Shown here piece by piece: positions 24,426-34,127 of a DNA stretch of 64,000 bases. Below the pieces are notes generated by a model. It made no database searches and was not told the DNA's origin. It saw nothing but the letters and a program-made list of their open reading frames with translations. The DNA is from Chloroflexota bacterium. GTDB lineage: Bacteria > Chloroflexota > Anaerolineae > B4-G1 > SLSP01. Numbering within the stretch: position 1 is the first letter of the stretch; every line of letters begins with the position of its first letter. Made by a program: the position numbers and the translations under genes. Location of the stretch: contig JAIOAX010000029.1 in assembly GCA_019873645.1 (NCBI GenBank), positions 1 to 64,000 of the forward strand. The letters run 5' to 3'.

Positions 24426-27400
24426 TTATGGTTTGAAATTGCGTAATGTCAACGGCAGAAAGATGTCGAAGGGATAAGGATCAATCAACACCGAATCGGT
24501 CCACGGGCCGTAGTTGCCGGATTTATCAATCATCGCTACACGCCAGTAGTATTGATTGGTGGTGTACTTTTTCAGCGGCGTGAACACGACGTTGTTGGTC
24601 GTGGCTGCGTCCAAAACCGGTGAGAATTGCGGGTTTCGCGCAATTTCGATCCGATAGCTCGCTGCACCATCCACCGGCTGCCAGATGAATGTGGGAAAGT
24701 CGGCGTCCACTGCCGTTCCGGGGAGCGGTGAGACGAGTGCGGGGACCGGATACTGTTTGGTGAAGGTAAAAACGCTGGAGAAAGGTCCCTCCCGGCCATT
24801 GGCATCTACCACCGCGACGCGCCAGTAGTACGTGCCATCGGGGAATGATTTCGTCGGCGTCCAGGTAATGGTGTCTAGCACCAGGTTCTCGATGGAATTG
24901 GAGAAATTGGGGTTATTGGCGACCTGCAAGTGATATTTTGCCGCGGTCCAGCCCGGAGTCGTAGCATTGCCGGGTGTCAGAAAGACATTCCACTTAAATG
25001 TCGGAGTACGCTGTACTACCCCTCCCCTCGCCGGCTCCACCAGCGAGGTTTGGGGCAAGGTGATGACGAGTGTACTTGGTGAGGACCATTTGCCGATGTA
25101 TGCCAGCGTTTGCGAGTTTTTGGCAGCCACGCGCCAATAGTATGTGCCGGGAGCATAGGCAGTTAGCGGGGTATAACTCTCATGGTTGACGTCTTGGTTC
25201 ACCGGATTAGAAAATTCCGGGTTGGTGGCGATCTGAAGTTGATAATTTCCCGCCCCTTCCACAGCATCCCAGATAAACCTGGGCGTTGAGTAGCTGCCCT
25301 CGGTACGCAAATTGTCCGGCGGCGGGCCGGATTTTGTGAAGAGGTGTGGCTCGCTAGGCGGCGCGTTATAGTAGATGCCCTCAAATTTATGTCGAATCGA
25401 GAAACGCCAGTAAAGCGTATTATCCTCGTAAAGACTCCGCGAGGTGTAGAGATACGGGAAAATATCCGGGTAAGGTTCACAACCGCTGCATTTTGTCTCC
25501 AGGGGTGGGAACAACACGCTGGTGAACAGGGGATCGCGCGCCACTTCAATCTTATATCCGCCGACGAAATCTGTCTTGGGCGATTCGGCGTAGATGTAAG
25601 GAGGATAGGGCAGTGTCGGACGCTCGCCAGGCAATCCACCCGTCGGCACAACCAACGTCACATGATCACCGATTGTCTTGAACTCGGTCAGCAGGCCAGG
25701 TGTGGCGCTATTGTCGGGGACCGTATCCGCGGCCGTCGTTGCAGAGTTAGAGGTTGTGCTAAACAGAGCAATTGCTAGAGCAAACGGCTTATCCCCACGA
25801 TCAAGGATAATACCTTTGGGGATTTTCAGTTCAACATAACCGATGGTTGGGTTGTAATGAAACGCGCCCCCTATTTGCGGATTGACCAGATTTTTCACCA
25901 GGGGGTCCCACGAAAGCGTATTCGTGATCCATGAGTGCAAATGGACTGTGGTGGTGACGAACCCCGTGTTCTCATACATCACATAAATGGCATATTCCGG
26001 CTGGAAATACGAGGACGTTGTCAATGCCGGACGATTGGCCGGCGCAAAGGTGGCCCCGTCGCCGTCTTTCTGGTTGGTATCCAGGTACAACCCGTACCAT
26101 ACCGTGCTGCCGGGTGCGGGTGTCACATGGAACCCGATGAACCAGTTGGAGCTGTCCTGGGCCGTGTAGAGTGTTGTCAATTCTGTTGTGCCCAGGCCAT
26201 CCTGTTTATCCGTTGCCAGCAACGTATCATACTGTAAGGGCAAAGCACCGAGGGTGTAAGCATTGACAGCGAACCAGCGCGTCTGCTTGCTGATGATCAC
26301 GCGCCGCGCCGCACTCCACGTGCCCACCGTGTTGTTGCTGCTGTCCAGGCCGCGGACGCGCCAGAAATAGGTACCGCCGGGCAACCGGACCACCGGCGTA
26401 TGCCGGGTATAGATGGTGCGGGTGATGTAGGTGGATGAACCAAAGGCGGGATCGGCGCTGAGTTCAAACTCATAACGGATGGCGCCCTGCTGGGGGAGCC
26501 ACTCAAAATTCGGCGTGACCTCAAATGCCTTCTCGCCGTCTTGAGGGAACTGCAAAGCAGGAGAAATGGTTGCCGTCGGTGGCATCTGGCGCCCCAGATC
26601 AATCTGCGTCAGCCAGGGCTGGTTGTCCAGGCTGTCGGTGAGAACTGTACCCGCAGAACTGTAAGGCGTCACACGCCAGTAATAGTTTGTCCCCGCCGCA
26701 GGGGTAAAAGGATTACCCTCGGTAGGGGTCGCGCTGCAATTTTCAGTCAGGACAGTCCATTCGACTTGACCGGGATAGAAGTTGGGATCATCATCCACCT
26801 CAAGACGGTAGTAAGCGGCCTCTTGCCGGGGGTCGGCGCCGGGAACCAGGGTCCGCGACCAGTAAAATGTAGGCGAATCAACCGTGTAGTCATAGGCAAT
26901 CGGGATGTTATAGGGAGCAGCGTAGAATCCAGAGGCGACAAAGGGTGGAGTATAGAAATAACGCGGCCAGATGTTTTCGGGTACGGCGGTAGCGTAACGC
27001 GGCCTGAAACTGCCCACTTCACTGGGCTGACCCTTATTGCCGGCGTTGTCATAAGGCGTCACCCGCCAGAACATGGTTTGATCCCACTCTTTACCGTCCC
27101 AATTATCACGATAATAAAAAGTATTCGCCGTCTCCACTTTCCAGTGGCTCGTCGCGAAGCCCGGATCATTGATACTGGCCTCAAAGAGATAATAGCGCGC
27201 TTCACGCACCGGCGTCCAGGTGAACAAAGGTGCATTGGTCAATTCGTTGGGGCGTGGCGTCAACAGTCGCGGCTGGTGATACCAATGTTTGGTGAAGTTC
27301 CATACTTCGCTGAAAGGGCCTTCCCAGTTCGAACCATAAATGGCTGCGACGCGCCAGTAATACGTCTGATCGTTGGGGATAGAACCGGGGGGTGTGTAGG

Positions 27401-28301
27401 TTGTTTGGGTGGTATCGACCGACGTTTTAGACGCAAAACTGGGATCGGTGCTGTATTGCAATCTGTATTTCACCGCACCTTTCACCGCCGTCCAGCGAAA
27501 AACCGGCGTATAGACCGGTATAGAACCATTGGCCGGTTCCAACAATTGCGGTATCTGGGCATATCCCACAGTGAACTGGCGTACCTCGCTCGCCAGACCG
27601 TTGCGGGCGGCCGAGTCACGGGGCACTACACACCAATAATAGTTTCCGTTTGCCAGGCGTGTGCTGAGGTTATAGGACGTCGCCAGGGTTGCCGGATACG
27701 CGGTCAGCGAGCTACAATCGGGGGTGCTGCCAATTTTGAGGATATAATCGGCCGCCCCGACAACCGGCAACCAGGAGAAGGTCGGCGCTTCAAAGAATTC
27801 GATAGTCGCGCCAGCGGCGGGCGATAACAACGTCGGCGCATTGCCGGTGGTGCTCCAGTCTTTTGTGAACTGGCGCAACTCCGACCAATCTCCTGCCGGC
27901 GTCGGTTGTTCCACCCGCACCCGCCAGCACCAGTTGGTGTTATCGGCAAAAGCGGCATTGGAAATGGGGATATATTTTGTATTGGGTGTCACCTGATTGT
28001 AACGGATTGGCTCACCGAACGCGCATGAGTCATCGTCAATCTGGATCCGATATTGGGTTGCGCCGGGCACAGGTTCCCACTCGAAGACCGGGACTGCGGC
28101 CGGCGGGTAATTCTGCACAGTCGCCGTAATTCCATTGAGCGGCGCGACAAGGACAGGCGCCGGCCAGGCGGTCGCTGCTGAGTAGAGCGCCGTCGGCAAT
28201 GGAAACAGCACGATGCTGCACAGTACTATGGCTGTCACAGTCCGCCACAACCACAAACGATGCTGGCGACCATAAAAAGAAAAAAGGTATCTTTTTTTCA
28301 T
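24426..28301 (-). CDS. Large secreted Fn3-like repeat protein
   Basis: A 1291-residue exported protein starting at the ATG after GGGGAACAAGTG. It has a basic N-terminus and a signal segment near 18-45. About ten Fn3-like modules share the pattern PxFxWxxVxGAxxYxLQ...YYWRVxxxDxxGNxGxWS. Roughly six precede and four follow a central domain (about 700-900) whose YGLYLDTNQKDGDGA and WFIGFHV strands resemble CBM9/DOMON beta-sandwiches. There is no catalytic motif. The C-terminus FDIFLPLTLRNFKP matches the tail of the 13.6-kb glycosidase. Probably a cell-surface adhesin or carbohydrate-binding scaffold (inference). Confidence 0.8.
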   Translation of the reverse strand: MKKRYLFSFYGRQHRLWLWRTVTAIVLCSIVLFPLPTALYSAATAWPAPVLVAPLNGITATVQNYPPAAVPVFEWEPVPGATQYRIQIDDDSCAFGEPIRYNQVTPNTKYIPISNAAFADNTNWCWRVRVEQPTPAGDWSELRQFTKDWSTTGNAPTLLSPAAGATIEFFEAPTFSWLPVVGAADYILKIGSTPDCSSLTAYPATLATSYNLSTRLANGNYYWCVVPRDSAARNGLASEVRQFTVGYAQIPQLLEPANGSIPVYTPVFRWTAVKGAVKYRLQYSTDPSFASKTSVDTTQTTYTPPGSIPNDQTYYWRVAAIYGSNWEGPFSEVWNFTKHWYHQPRLLTPRPNELTNAPLFTWTPVREARYYLFEASINDPGFATSHWKVETANTFYYRDNWDGKEWDQTMFWRVTPYDNAGNKGQPSEVGSFRPRYATAVPENIWPRYFYTPPFVASGFYAAPYNIPIAYDYTVDSPTFYWSRTLVPGADPRQEAAYYRLEVDDDPNFYPGQVEWTVLTENCSATPTEGNPFTPAAGTNYYWRVTPYSSAGTVLTDSLDNQPWLTQIDLGRQMPPTATISPALQFPQDGEKAFEVTPNFEWLPQQGAIRYEFELSADPAFGSSTYITRTIYTRHTPVVRLPGGTYFWRVRGLDSSNNTVGTWSAARRVIISKQTRWFAVNAYTLGALPLQYDTLLATDKQDGLGTTELTTLYTAQDSSNWFIGFHVTPAPGSTVWYGLYLDTNQKDGDGATFAPANRPALTTSSYFQPEYAIYVMYENTGFVTTTVHLHSWITNTLSWDPLVKNLVNPQIGGAFHYNPTIGYVELKIPKGIILDRGDKPFALAIALFSTTSNSATTAADTVPDNSATPGLLTEFKTIGDHVTLVVPTGGLPGERPTLPYPPYIYAESPKTDFVGGYKIEVARDPLFTSVLFPPLETKCSGCEPYPDIFPYLYTSRSLYEDNTLYWRFSIRHKFEGIYYNAPPSEPHLFTKSGPPPDNLRTEGSYSTPRFIWDAVEGAGNYQLQIATNPEFSNPVNQDVNHESYTPLTAYAPGTYYWRVAAKNSQTLAYIGKWSSPSTLVITLPQTSLVEPARGGVVQRTPTFKWNVFLTPGNATTPGWTAAKYHLQVANNPNFSNSIENLVLDTITWTPTKSFPDGTYYWRVAVVDANGREGPFSSVFTFTKQYPVPALVSPLPGTAVDADFPTFIWQPVDGAASYRIEIARNPQFSPVLDAATTNNVVFTPLKKYTTNQYYWRVAMIDKSGNYGPWTDSVLIDPYPFDIFLPLTLRNFKP

Positions 28302-28445
28302 CACTTGTTCCCCTTTCTCAAATGCCTGTTGACGGTTTCGGCTTCATTATAGGAGTTGAAAACAATCGTGTCAATTCGTGTTTTCTGCGACAGGGTGTCC
28401 TATGGTGCACATGCTACTCCGTCTTCGGTGATGGACAAATTGCAC

Positions 28446-28474
28446 TTGACATCCATACAAAAACTCCTTACAAT
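28446..28474 (+). promoter_or_regulatory. Strong promoter upstream of the baeRF gene
   Basis: TTGACA (28446-28451) and TACAAT (28469-28474) are separated by exactly 17 nt. It is about 264 nt upstream of the baeRF ATG, so the transcript has a long leader. Confidence 0.7.
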
Positions 28475-28480
28475 GAAGAA

Positions 28481-28590
28481 GATGAAACTCCCAACCGAGC
28501 GTGGAGTTATGCCAAGATGTGAAGAGCGTTCTACAAGCATACCGATAACAGCACTGCGGGCCATCTATCAATGATGTCACCCGCAGTGCG
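28481..28590 (+). ncRNA. Candidate structured leader or small RNA
   Basis: Just downstream of the strong promoter are a 6-bp hairpin (AACTCC/GGAGTT) and a long one. The long stem GCACTGCGGG (28551-28560) pairs perfectly with CCCGCAGTGC (28580-28589), extended inward by CATC/GATG. No T-run follows, so this may be a leader element of the baeRF mRNA rather than a free RNA. No known riboswitch class is recognised. Confidence 0.35.
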
Positions 28591-28600
28591 TGTTTATGGG

Positions 28601-28704
28601 GTAGGGAATAGGGAATAGGGAGTAGGGAGTAGGAAATAGGGAATGGGGAATAGGGGAATCTCATGATCCCTAATCCCCCAATCCCTAATCCCCCAGTCCC
28701 CAAT
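28601..28704. repeat. Inverted filler repeat (GGGAATA then CCCTAATCCCC)
   Basis: A G-strand array of TAGGGAATAGGGAGTAGGGA-type units is followed by a C-strand array of CCCTAATCCCCCAATCCC-type units, roughly its complement. Together with the leader RNA and promoter it accounts for most of the 436-nt gap; the segment 28302-28440 shows nothing I recognise. Confidence 0.7.
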
Positions 28705-28737
28705 CACTCATCAGCATTTGGAAGAAAGGAAAAGACT

Positions 28738-29838
28738 ATGTTTGACGAGAAATCACTCAGGGAATTGGCTGCTTTTGAAGCGAAAGGTCCGATTTTGAGT
28801 CTCTATCTAAATGTGGATCCCACTCAACACTCGGCCGATGAATACCGACTGGAGCTACGTGAGATGCTCAAACAGGCCGAGGGGCTGGTGGATGAAGCCG
28901 ACATCAACGCGGTCAAGCGCTATGTGGATTTGGAGTACAACTGGTCTGGCCGTGGTTTGGTCATCTTCTCGCGCCAGGCAGAGCAGTTCTGGCGGGCGCT
29001 ATCGCTTGCCGTCCCGGTGCGCAATGGGTTGACGGTGGCCGGCAAACCTTATATTTCGCCTCTTGTGGAGCTGGATGGCTTCTATGGGCGTTATGCCGTA
29101 GCATTGGTGGACCGGCAAGGGGGACGTTTCTTTCTGTTCCAGATGGGCGAGCTGGTGACGCAAGAAGGTACTGTGGGTGAGGATGTGCGTCGGGTGCGCA
29201 AAGGGCGCGGTTCCTCGGTCGTGGGGATGCGCGGCGGTTCCCAGGCTTCCGGGCGCAAAGAAGCCGCTGTGGTGCAGCGCAATCTGCGCGACATTGCCGC
29301 CGCTCTGGTCGCTTTTTGTCAGCAGCATCAGCCGCGCCATCTGCTCCTTGCCGGCGCCGACCCTACGGTTGCCCAACTCCGTGAATTCTTGCCTGTCAAG
29401 CTACAAGAAATTGTCGTGGGTACTTTCAACGCCGATATGCTGTCCGGCGAGGCGCAGATCCGCGATGAAGCCTTTGCCATGCTCAAAGCGCTGGAAGAAA
29501 AACGACACCGCGAGCTGGTGGATGCCGTCGTCACCGCGGCGGCGAAGGGCTTGAACGGGGTTGTGGGTCTGGACGAAACCCTCAGCGCCACCCATGAAGG
29601 GCGCACGCAAGTGCTGGTCATTGAGCAGGGGTACCATGCGCCGGGCTACCGCTGCCAGAGCTGCGGCTATCTCACCACGCAAAAACTGGAGCGCTGCGTC
29701 TTCTGCCAGGGCCGCGTTGTTGAAATCGCCGACGCCGCCGAGGCGGTCATCGGTCAGGTGATCGAAAAAGGCGGTACCGTCGAGGTCGTCGAAAACGGGA
29801 TGCTCAATGCTCACATCGGCGCATTGCTGCGCTATTAA
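28738..29838 (+). CDS. Bacterial eRF1/Pelota-like (baeRF/VLRF1-type) protein
   Basis: A 366-residue protein whose ATG follows AAAGGAAAAG. The N-terminal domain begins FEAKGPILSLYLNVDP. The middle contains a loop GMRGGSQASGRKEAA preceding a long helix, the position where eRF1-type proteins carry their GGQ-like tip. A pelota/L7Ae-like C-terminal part follows (HLLLAGADPTVAQLREFLP). The end has a zinc ribbon, CQSCGYLTTQKLERCVFC, and a GG-rich eRF1 domain 3-type terminus. The family is predicted to act on ribosomes, as peptide release or peptidyl-tRNA hydrolysis; no biochemical role is fixed for this branch. It converges on gdhA across a shared terminator. Confidence 0.72.
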   Translation: MFDEKSLRELAAFEAKGPILSLYLNVDPTQHSADEYRLELREMLKQAEGLVDEADINAVKRYVDLEYNWSGRGLVIFSRQAEQFWRALSLAVPVRNGLTVAGKPYISPLVELDGFYGRYAVALVDRQGGRFFLFQMGELVTQEGTVGEDVRRVRKGRGSSVVGMRGGSQASGRKEAAVVQRNLRDIAAALVAFCQQHQPRHLLLAGADPTVAQLREFLPVKLQEIVVGTFNADMLSGEAQIRDEAFAMLKALEEKRHRELVDAVVTAAAKGLNGVVGLDETLSATHEGRTQVLVIEQGYHAPGYRCQSCGYLTTQKLERCVFCQGRVVEIADAAEAVIGQVIEKGGTVEVVENGMLNAHIGALLRY

Positions 29839-29850
29839 CTCATGCCGTGT

Positions 29851-29894
29851 AAAACATCAATCCCCCCACCTGACTGGGGGGATTGATGTTTTTT
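29851..29894. terminator. Bidirectional terminator between baeRF and gdhA
   Basis: A perfect stem CATCAATCCCCCCA/TGGGGGGATTGATG around CCTGAC, with AAAA on the left and TTTTTT on the right, works for both convergent genes. It overlaps the gdhA stop codon. Confidence 0.92.
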
Positions 29895-31185
29895 ACAACC
29901 ACCCGCGCAGGCGCATAGCCCGTTCGACGCTGGCAATCGCCACCCAGTAGGCCGCGTCGCGCATGTACAGTTGTTTCTCCAATGACATCGCCAGCACAGC
30001 CTTGAAGGCACTCGTCATCTTTTGATCCAGTTTCGCCAGGACTTCTTCCTCCGACCAGTAGTAGTTCATATCATTCTGCACCTGCTCGAAGTAGGAGCAC
30101 GTCACCCCACCAGCGTTGCACAGGAAGTCGGGGATGACAAAGACGCCACGCTCTTTAAGAACTCTGTCGGCCTCCAACAGTGTGGGACCGTTCGCGCCCT
30201 CGGCGAGAATGCGCACCCGTTTGCTGATGGTGTGGACATTGTCGCCGGTAATGACGCCTTCCACGGCCGCCGGGATCAGCACGTCTACATCCTTGGTCAG
30301 CCAGGCGTCGCCGTCTTCGATGACATAACCGGCTTTTTGCGCCTTTTCTTTGTCAATCGTCCCATACTGGTCGGTGATGCTCTGCAAGAAGTAAGGATCC
30401 ACCCCTTCTTGTTTGGAGAAGGTGTAAGAGGTGCGATCCCCACGATCCCAGCATGAGACACAGATGACCCGGCCCCCCAGCATCTCGATAAAGGTGCGGG
30501 CGGCGTATTGCGCCACGTTCCCGAATCCCTGGATAGAAGCCGTGCGTCCGGTTGGTTTGATCCCCAGATGTTTCATGGCCTCGCGGATGGCGACGACGAC
30601 GCCAAAGCCGGTTGCCGCCGTGCGCCCCAGGGAACCACCGCCGCCCACCGGCTTGCCGGTAATGACACCGGGCACGTATTCGCCGCGCAACTTGGAATAT
30701 TCGTCCATCATCCAGCCCATCATCTGCGGCGTTGTGCCCACATCCGGCGCGGGGACGTCGTTGCGCGGGCCGAGGTTCTTCCAGATCGCGTCAATCCACT
30801 CGCGGCACAGGCGTTCCTTCTCACCCGTCGAGAGCGTCGCCGGGTCCACAACCACGCCACCCTTGCCCCCGCCGAGCGGAATATCAGCCACGGCGCATTT
30901 CCAGGTCATCCACATTGCCAGCGCCCGCACTGTATCCAGCGTCTCGTTCGCCGCAAAGCGGATGCCGCCCTTGGCCGGCCCCCGTGCGTCATTGTGCTGC
31001 ACGCGGAAGCCAAAGAAGACCTTGATGCTGCCATCATCCATACGCACCGGCAATTGAAAGCGAAATTCGCGCAGTGGCCAGCGCAGCATTTCGCGTACTG
31101 CCGGTTCCAACCCCATCTGTTCGGCCACTTGATCGAACTGCGCTTGCGCCAACTTAAAGGGATTTATCTCTTCATGTTTCGCCAT
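29893..31185 (-). CDS. gdhA: Glutamate dehydrogenase (Glu/Leu/Phe/Val dehydrogenase family)
   Basis: A 430-residue oxidoreductase interconverting glutamate and 2-oxoglutarate plus ammonia. The ATG at 31185 follows AAGGAGA. Seen: substrate segment KGGIRFAANETLDTVRALA, catalytic-lysine region WKCAVADIPLGGGKGG, VPAPDVGTTPQMMGW, and coenzyme fold ASIQGFGNVAQYAART. The size and motifs fit hexameric GdhA of the 420-430-residue class. Cofactor preference is not certain from sequence. Confidence 0.94.
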   Translation of the reverse strand: MAKHEEINPFKLAQAQFDQVAEQMGLEPAVREMLRWPLREFRFQLPVRMDDGSIKVFFGFRVQHNDARGPAKGGIRFAANETLDTVRALAMWMTWKCAVADIPLGGGKGGVVVDPATLSTGEKERLCREWIDAIWKNLGPRNDVPAPDVGTTPQMMGWMMDEYSKLRGEYVPGVITGKPVGGGGSLGRTAATGFGVVVAIREAMKHLGIKPTGRTASIQGFGNVAQYAARTFIEMLGGRVICVSCWDRGDRTSYTFSKQEGVDPYFLQSITDQYGTIDKEKAQKAGYVIEDGDAWLTKDVDVLIPAAVEGVITGDNVHTISKRVRILAEGANGPTLLEADRVLKERGVFVIPDFLCNAGGVTCSYFEQVQNDMNYYWSEEEVLAKLDQKMTSAFKAVLAMSLEKQLYMRDAAYWVAIASVERAMRLRGWL

Positions 31186-31290
31186 GACACTCTCCTTCAC
31201 ACTAATATTTGTACGATTCCACGGCGCAAGGGATCGCAAAACCGATCTGCGCCGTATAAGTCAAATTTAGGTGTAAACTTCAATTTTTCC

Positions 31291-31369
31291 ATCAGCAGAT
31301 TGAGCAGATTGAGCAGATTTATGCGATAATTGAAAGTTAATCCGTTCAAATCCGTTTAATCCGTTGACA
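31291..31369. repeat. Compound dispersed repeat upstream of gdhA
   Basis: CAGCAGATTGAGCAGATTGAG units are followed by AATCCGTTCAAATCCGTTTA units, two families joined in one gap. The remaining sequence between gdhA and gatB (31186-31432) shows no ORF or clear promoter. Confidence 0.65.
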
Positions 31370-31432
31370 TGCATTTTTATCCTGGGTGGAGCGCGTAGCT
31401 CATGATGTCTGCTGACACAACCGACATCCGTT

Positions 31433-32890
31433 TCAAGGACGTTGTTGTTCCAACGCCTGTTGTAATAAAGTCCGCGTCTCTTGCGGATTGGCCTTGCCCT
31501 TTGAGGCCTGCATCACCTGTCCCACAAGCCAACCTAGCACGTTGGTCTTGCCGCGCAAATATTGTTGTACTTGTTCCGGGTTGTCGGCGATGACTTTCTG
31601 AACCAGCGCCACGAGGGCCGCGGCATCCGAGATTTGCGCCAGCCCCAGCCGCTCGATAACGGCATCGGGAAATTCGCCCGTCTCGTGCATGGCCGCGAGC
31701 ACCGTCTTGGCCGCCGTCACACTGACCGTCCCTTGTTGTACACGCATGAGCAGTTCCAGCAGGTGCCGCGGCGTGATCTTGCAGGCGTCAATCGAGAGGG
31801 CGGCAGCATTCAGCAGACGGAACAGCTCACCGGTGATCCAATTGGCAACGTCCTGCGGCGCGATGTCCCGTGCGCGCGCCAGGGTGGCCGTCGCTTCAAA
31901 GTAGTCGGCAACGCGTCGGTCGCTCACCAACAATGCCGCGTCATAGGGACGGATGCCGTAATCGTGCATCAAGCGGCGTTTTTTCGCCAGGGGCAGCTCC
32001 GGCACGCGCGCATGCAACGCCGCGACCCAATCCGGTGCCATCTCCAGCGGCGGGATATCCGGTTCGGGAAAATAGCGGTAGTCGTGCGCGTATTCCTTAC
32101 TGCGCTGTGGATATGTCTTACCGGCTGCCTCATCCCAACCCAACGTTTGTTGGACGATGACGCCGCCATCCTCCAGTACCGCCTTTTGTCGCTCAATCTC
32201 GTAGGCCACGCTGGCGGCCAGCGCGCGAAACGAATTAAGGTTTTTGATCTCGGTGCGGGTCCCCAGCGTCGCTGTCCCCACAGGGCGCACGCTGACGTTG
32301 GCTTCAAAGCGCATCTCGCCCTTCTCCATGTCGCCCGCGTTGATGCCGAGGTAGATCAGCAACTCGCGCAACGTTGTCGCGTAAGCCTGCACCTCTTCGA
32401 CCGTGTGCATATCCGGCGCACTGACGATCTCGATGAGCGGCACGCCCGCGCGGTTGAAATCTACCAGTGCCGTGCCATCTTCCTGATGGTACAGTTTGGC
32501 CGTGTCTTCTTCGAGGTGCGCGCGGATAATGCCGATGCGCCGGACTCCCGACGCTGTTTCGATTTCCAGTGCGCCGTTGACCGCCAGCGGCAACTCGTAC
32601 TGTGAAATTTGATAGCCCTTCGGCAAATCGGGGTAAAAGTACGACTTGCGGGCAAAGACGTTCACCGGATTGATCGTGCAGTTGAGTGCCAGTCCGGTCA
32701 TGATCCCCAACTCGACGGCGCGACGGTTCACCACTGGCAACGTCCCCGGCAGCGCCAGGCATACCGGACAGACCTGCGTGTTGGGCGGTACATCCCCGGT
32801 ATCGGGCACCACCGGACAGGCACAGTACATCTTCGCGCGCGTATGGATCTGTGCATGCACTTCAAGGCCGATGACGGCTTCGTACTCCAT
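31433..32890 (-). CDS. gatB: Aspartyl/glutamyl-tRNA(Asn/Gln) amidotransferase subunit B
   Basis: A 485-residue kinase/tRNA-binding subunit of GatCAB, which amidates misacylated Glu-tRNA(Gln) or Asp-tRNA(Asn). Seen: the start [20 protein letters not shown], zinc-site cysteines ([14 protein letters not shown]), the family motif [18 protein letters not shown], and the C-terminal YqeY-like tail. It is unlinked to gatC-gatA, which lie about 3 kb away on the same strand, and is placed next to a PLP aminotransferase. Confidence 0.95.
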   Translation of the reverse strand: MEYEAVIGLEVHAQIHTRAKMYCACPVVPDTGDVPPNTQVCPVCLALPGTLPVVNRRAVELGIMTGLALNCTINPVNVFARKSYFYPDLPKGYQISQYELPLAVNGALEIETASGVRRIGIIRAHLEEDTAKLYHQEDGTALVDFNRAGVPLIEIVSAPDMHTVEEVQAYATTLRELLIYLGINAGDMEKGEMRFEANVSVRPVGTATLGTRTEIKNLNSFRALAASVAYEIERQKAVLEDGGVIVQQTLGWDEAAGKTYPQRSKEYAHDYRYFPEPDIPPLEMAPDWVAALHARVPELPLAKKRRLMHDYGIRPYDAALLVSDRRVADYFEATATLARARDIAPQDVANWITGELFRLLNAAALSIDACKITPRHLLELLMRVQQGTVSVTAAKTVLAAMHETGEFPDAVIERLGLAQISDAAALVALVQKVIADNPEQVQQYLRGKTNVLGWLVGQVMQASKGKANPQETRTLLQQALEQQRP

Positions 32891-32927
32891 AAAAACCCCT
32901 TATGTTTCACGTTTCACGTTTTACGTT

Positions 32928-34100
32928 TCACATGACGCGGTAGCGCTGCACGAACGCAGCAATGCGCTTCAACGCTTCTTCGATCTTGTCATAGGCCGTC
33001 GCATAGGACATGCGCACGAAGCCTACCCCCGAAGGGCCAAAAGCCCGCCCGGGAACCACGGCAACGCGCTCTTCTTGCAACAGCCGCTCGGCGAATTCGT
33101 TGTCGTCCATGCCAGTGCTCTGGATATTGGGGAAGGCATAGAACGCCCCGTGCGGCTCAATGCATGGCAGGCCGATAGCGTTCAGGCCATCCACGATCAA
33201 GCGACGCCGCCGGGCATAGCGCGCGTGCATTTCCTGGATGAACGGCTCGCCCACTTCCAATGCCTTCAGTGCCGCCCACTGTGACACCGTCGGTGCCGAC
33301 ATGATAAGATACTGGTGCAGCTTGCGCATCTCCGCCACCAGCGGTTCTGGTCCGCACAGATAGCCGACCCGCCAGCCGGTCATCGCGTAGGCCTTGGAGA
33401 AGCCCTGTAGCACAATTGTACGTTTACGCATTCCCGGTAAAGTAGCAAAGCACACATGTTCCACACCGTAGACCAGCCGATCGTAAATTTCGTCGGAGAT
33501 GACGACCAGATTGTGCTTTTCGGCGAGCGCCGCAATCGCGGTGAGCCGCTCACGGTTGATGACCGCGCCTGTAGGGTTGTTGGGCGAGGCGATGAACAAC
33601 ACTTTTGTCTTGGGTGTTATCGCGGCCTCGATCATCTCCGCCGTGAGCTGGAAATCGGTCTCCGGCGTGGTGGCGATGGCCACCGGTTTCGCGCCAACCA
33701 TGATGGCCGTCGGCTCGTAGGCGACGAAGCACGGTTCGGCATAGATAAGCTCGTCGCCGGGGTCCAGCAACGCCGCCATGGCCAGGTACAGTGCCTCAGA
33801 GACGCCTACCGTCACCAGCACTTCCTGGGCGGGATCGTAGCTGAGTCCATAGAGCCTTTGCAGATGGGCGGCAATGGCTTCCCGCAATTCCAGCAAGCCG
33901 GCATTGGAAGTGTAATGCGTCGCGCCACGTCGCAGCGCCGCAATGCCGGCTTCCACAATCGGCGCCGGTGTGTCAAAATCCGGCTCCCCAATCCCCAAAC
34001 TGATCACATCCTCCATTGTGGCTGCAATGTCAAAGAAGCGGCGGATGCCAGAAGGTGGAATACTCCTGGCGAGTGCGGAAGTGAAAGTGTCAAACATCAT
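32928..34100 (-). CDS. Class I/II PLP-dependent aminotransferase
   Basis: A 390-residue fold-type I aminotransferase. Seen: LGIGEPDFDTPAPIVEAGI, the PLP-phosphate/cofactor segment IASPNNPTGAVINRE, and the Schiff-base lysine in LQGFSKAYAMTGWRVGYL. The C-terminal Arg region GVGFVRMSYA binds the substrate carboxylate. It is closest in pattern to aspartate/aromatic aminotransferases of subgroup I-gamma. Two adjacent ATGs follow a GGGGGGA site; I use the first (34100), but 34097 has better spacing. The upstream TTG is rejected. Confidence 0.88.
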   Translation of the reverse strand: MMFDTFTSALARSIPPSGIRRFFDIAATMEDVISLGIGEPDFDTPAPIVEAGIAALRRGATHYTSNAGLLELREAIAAHLQRLYGLSYDPAQEVLVTVGVSEALYLAMAALLDPGDELIYAEPCFVAYEPTAIMVGAKPVAIATTPETDFQLTAEMIEAAITPKTKVLFIASPNNPTGAVINRERLTAIAALAEKHNLVVISDEIYDRLVYGVEHVCFATLPGMRKRTIVLQGFSKAYAMTGWRVGYLCGPEPLVAEMRKLHQYLIMSAPTVSQWAALKALEVGEPFIQEMHARYARRRRLIVDGLNAIGLPCIEPHGAFYAFPNIQSTGMDDNEFAERLLQEERVAVVPGRAFGPSGVGFVRMSYATAYDKIEEALKRIAAFVQRYRVM

Positions 34101-34127
34101 CAAGTCCCCCCTCAAGAATCAAGAATC

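Noticed and set aside
26541-27827. A 428-codon plus-strand frame inside the Fn3-repeat gene
   Set aside because: It mirrors the repetitive structure of the real minus-strand gene; the Arg-rich translation lacks any domain.
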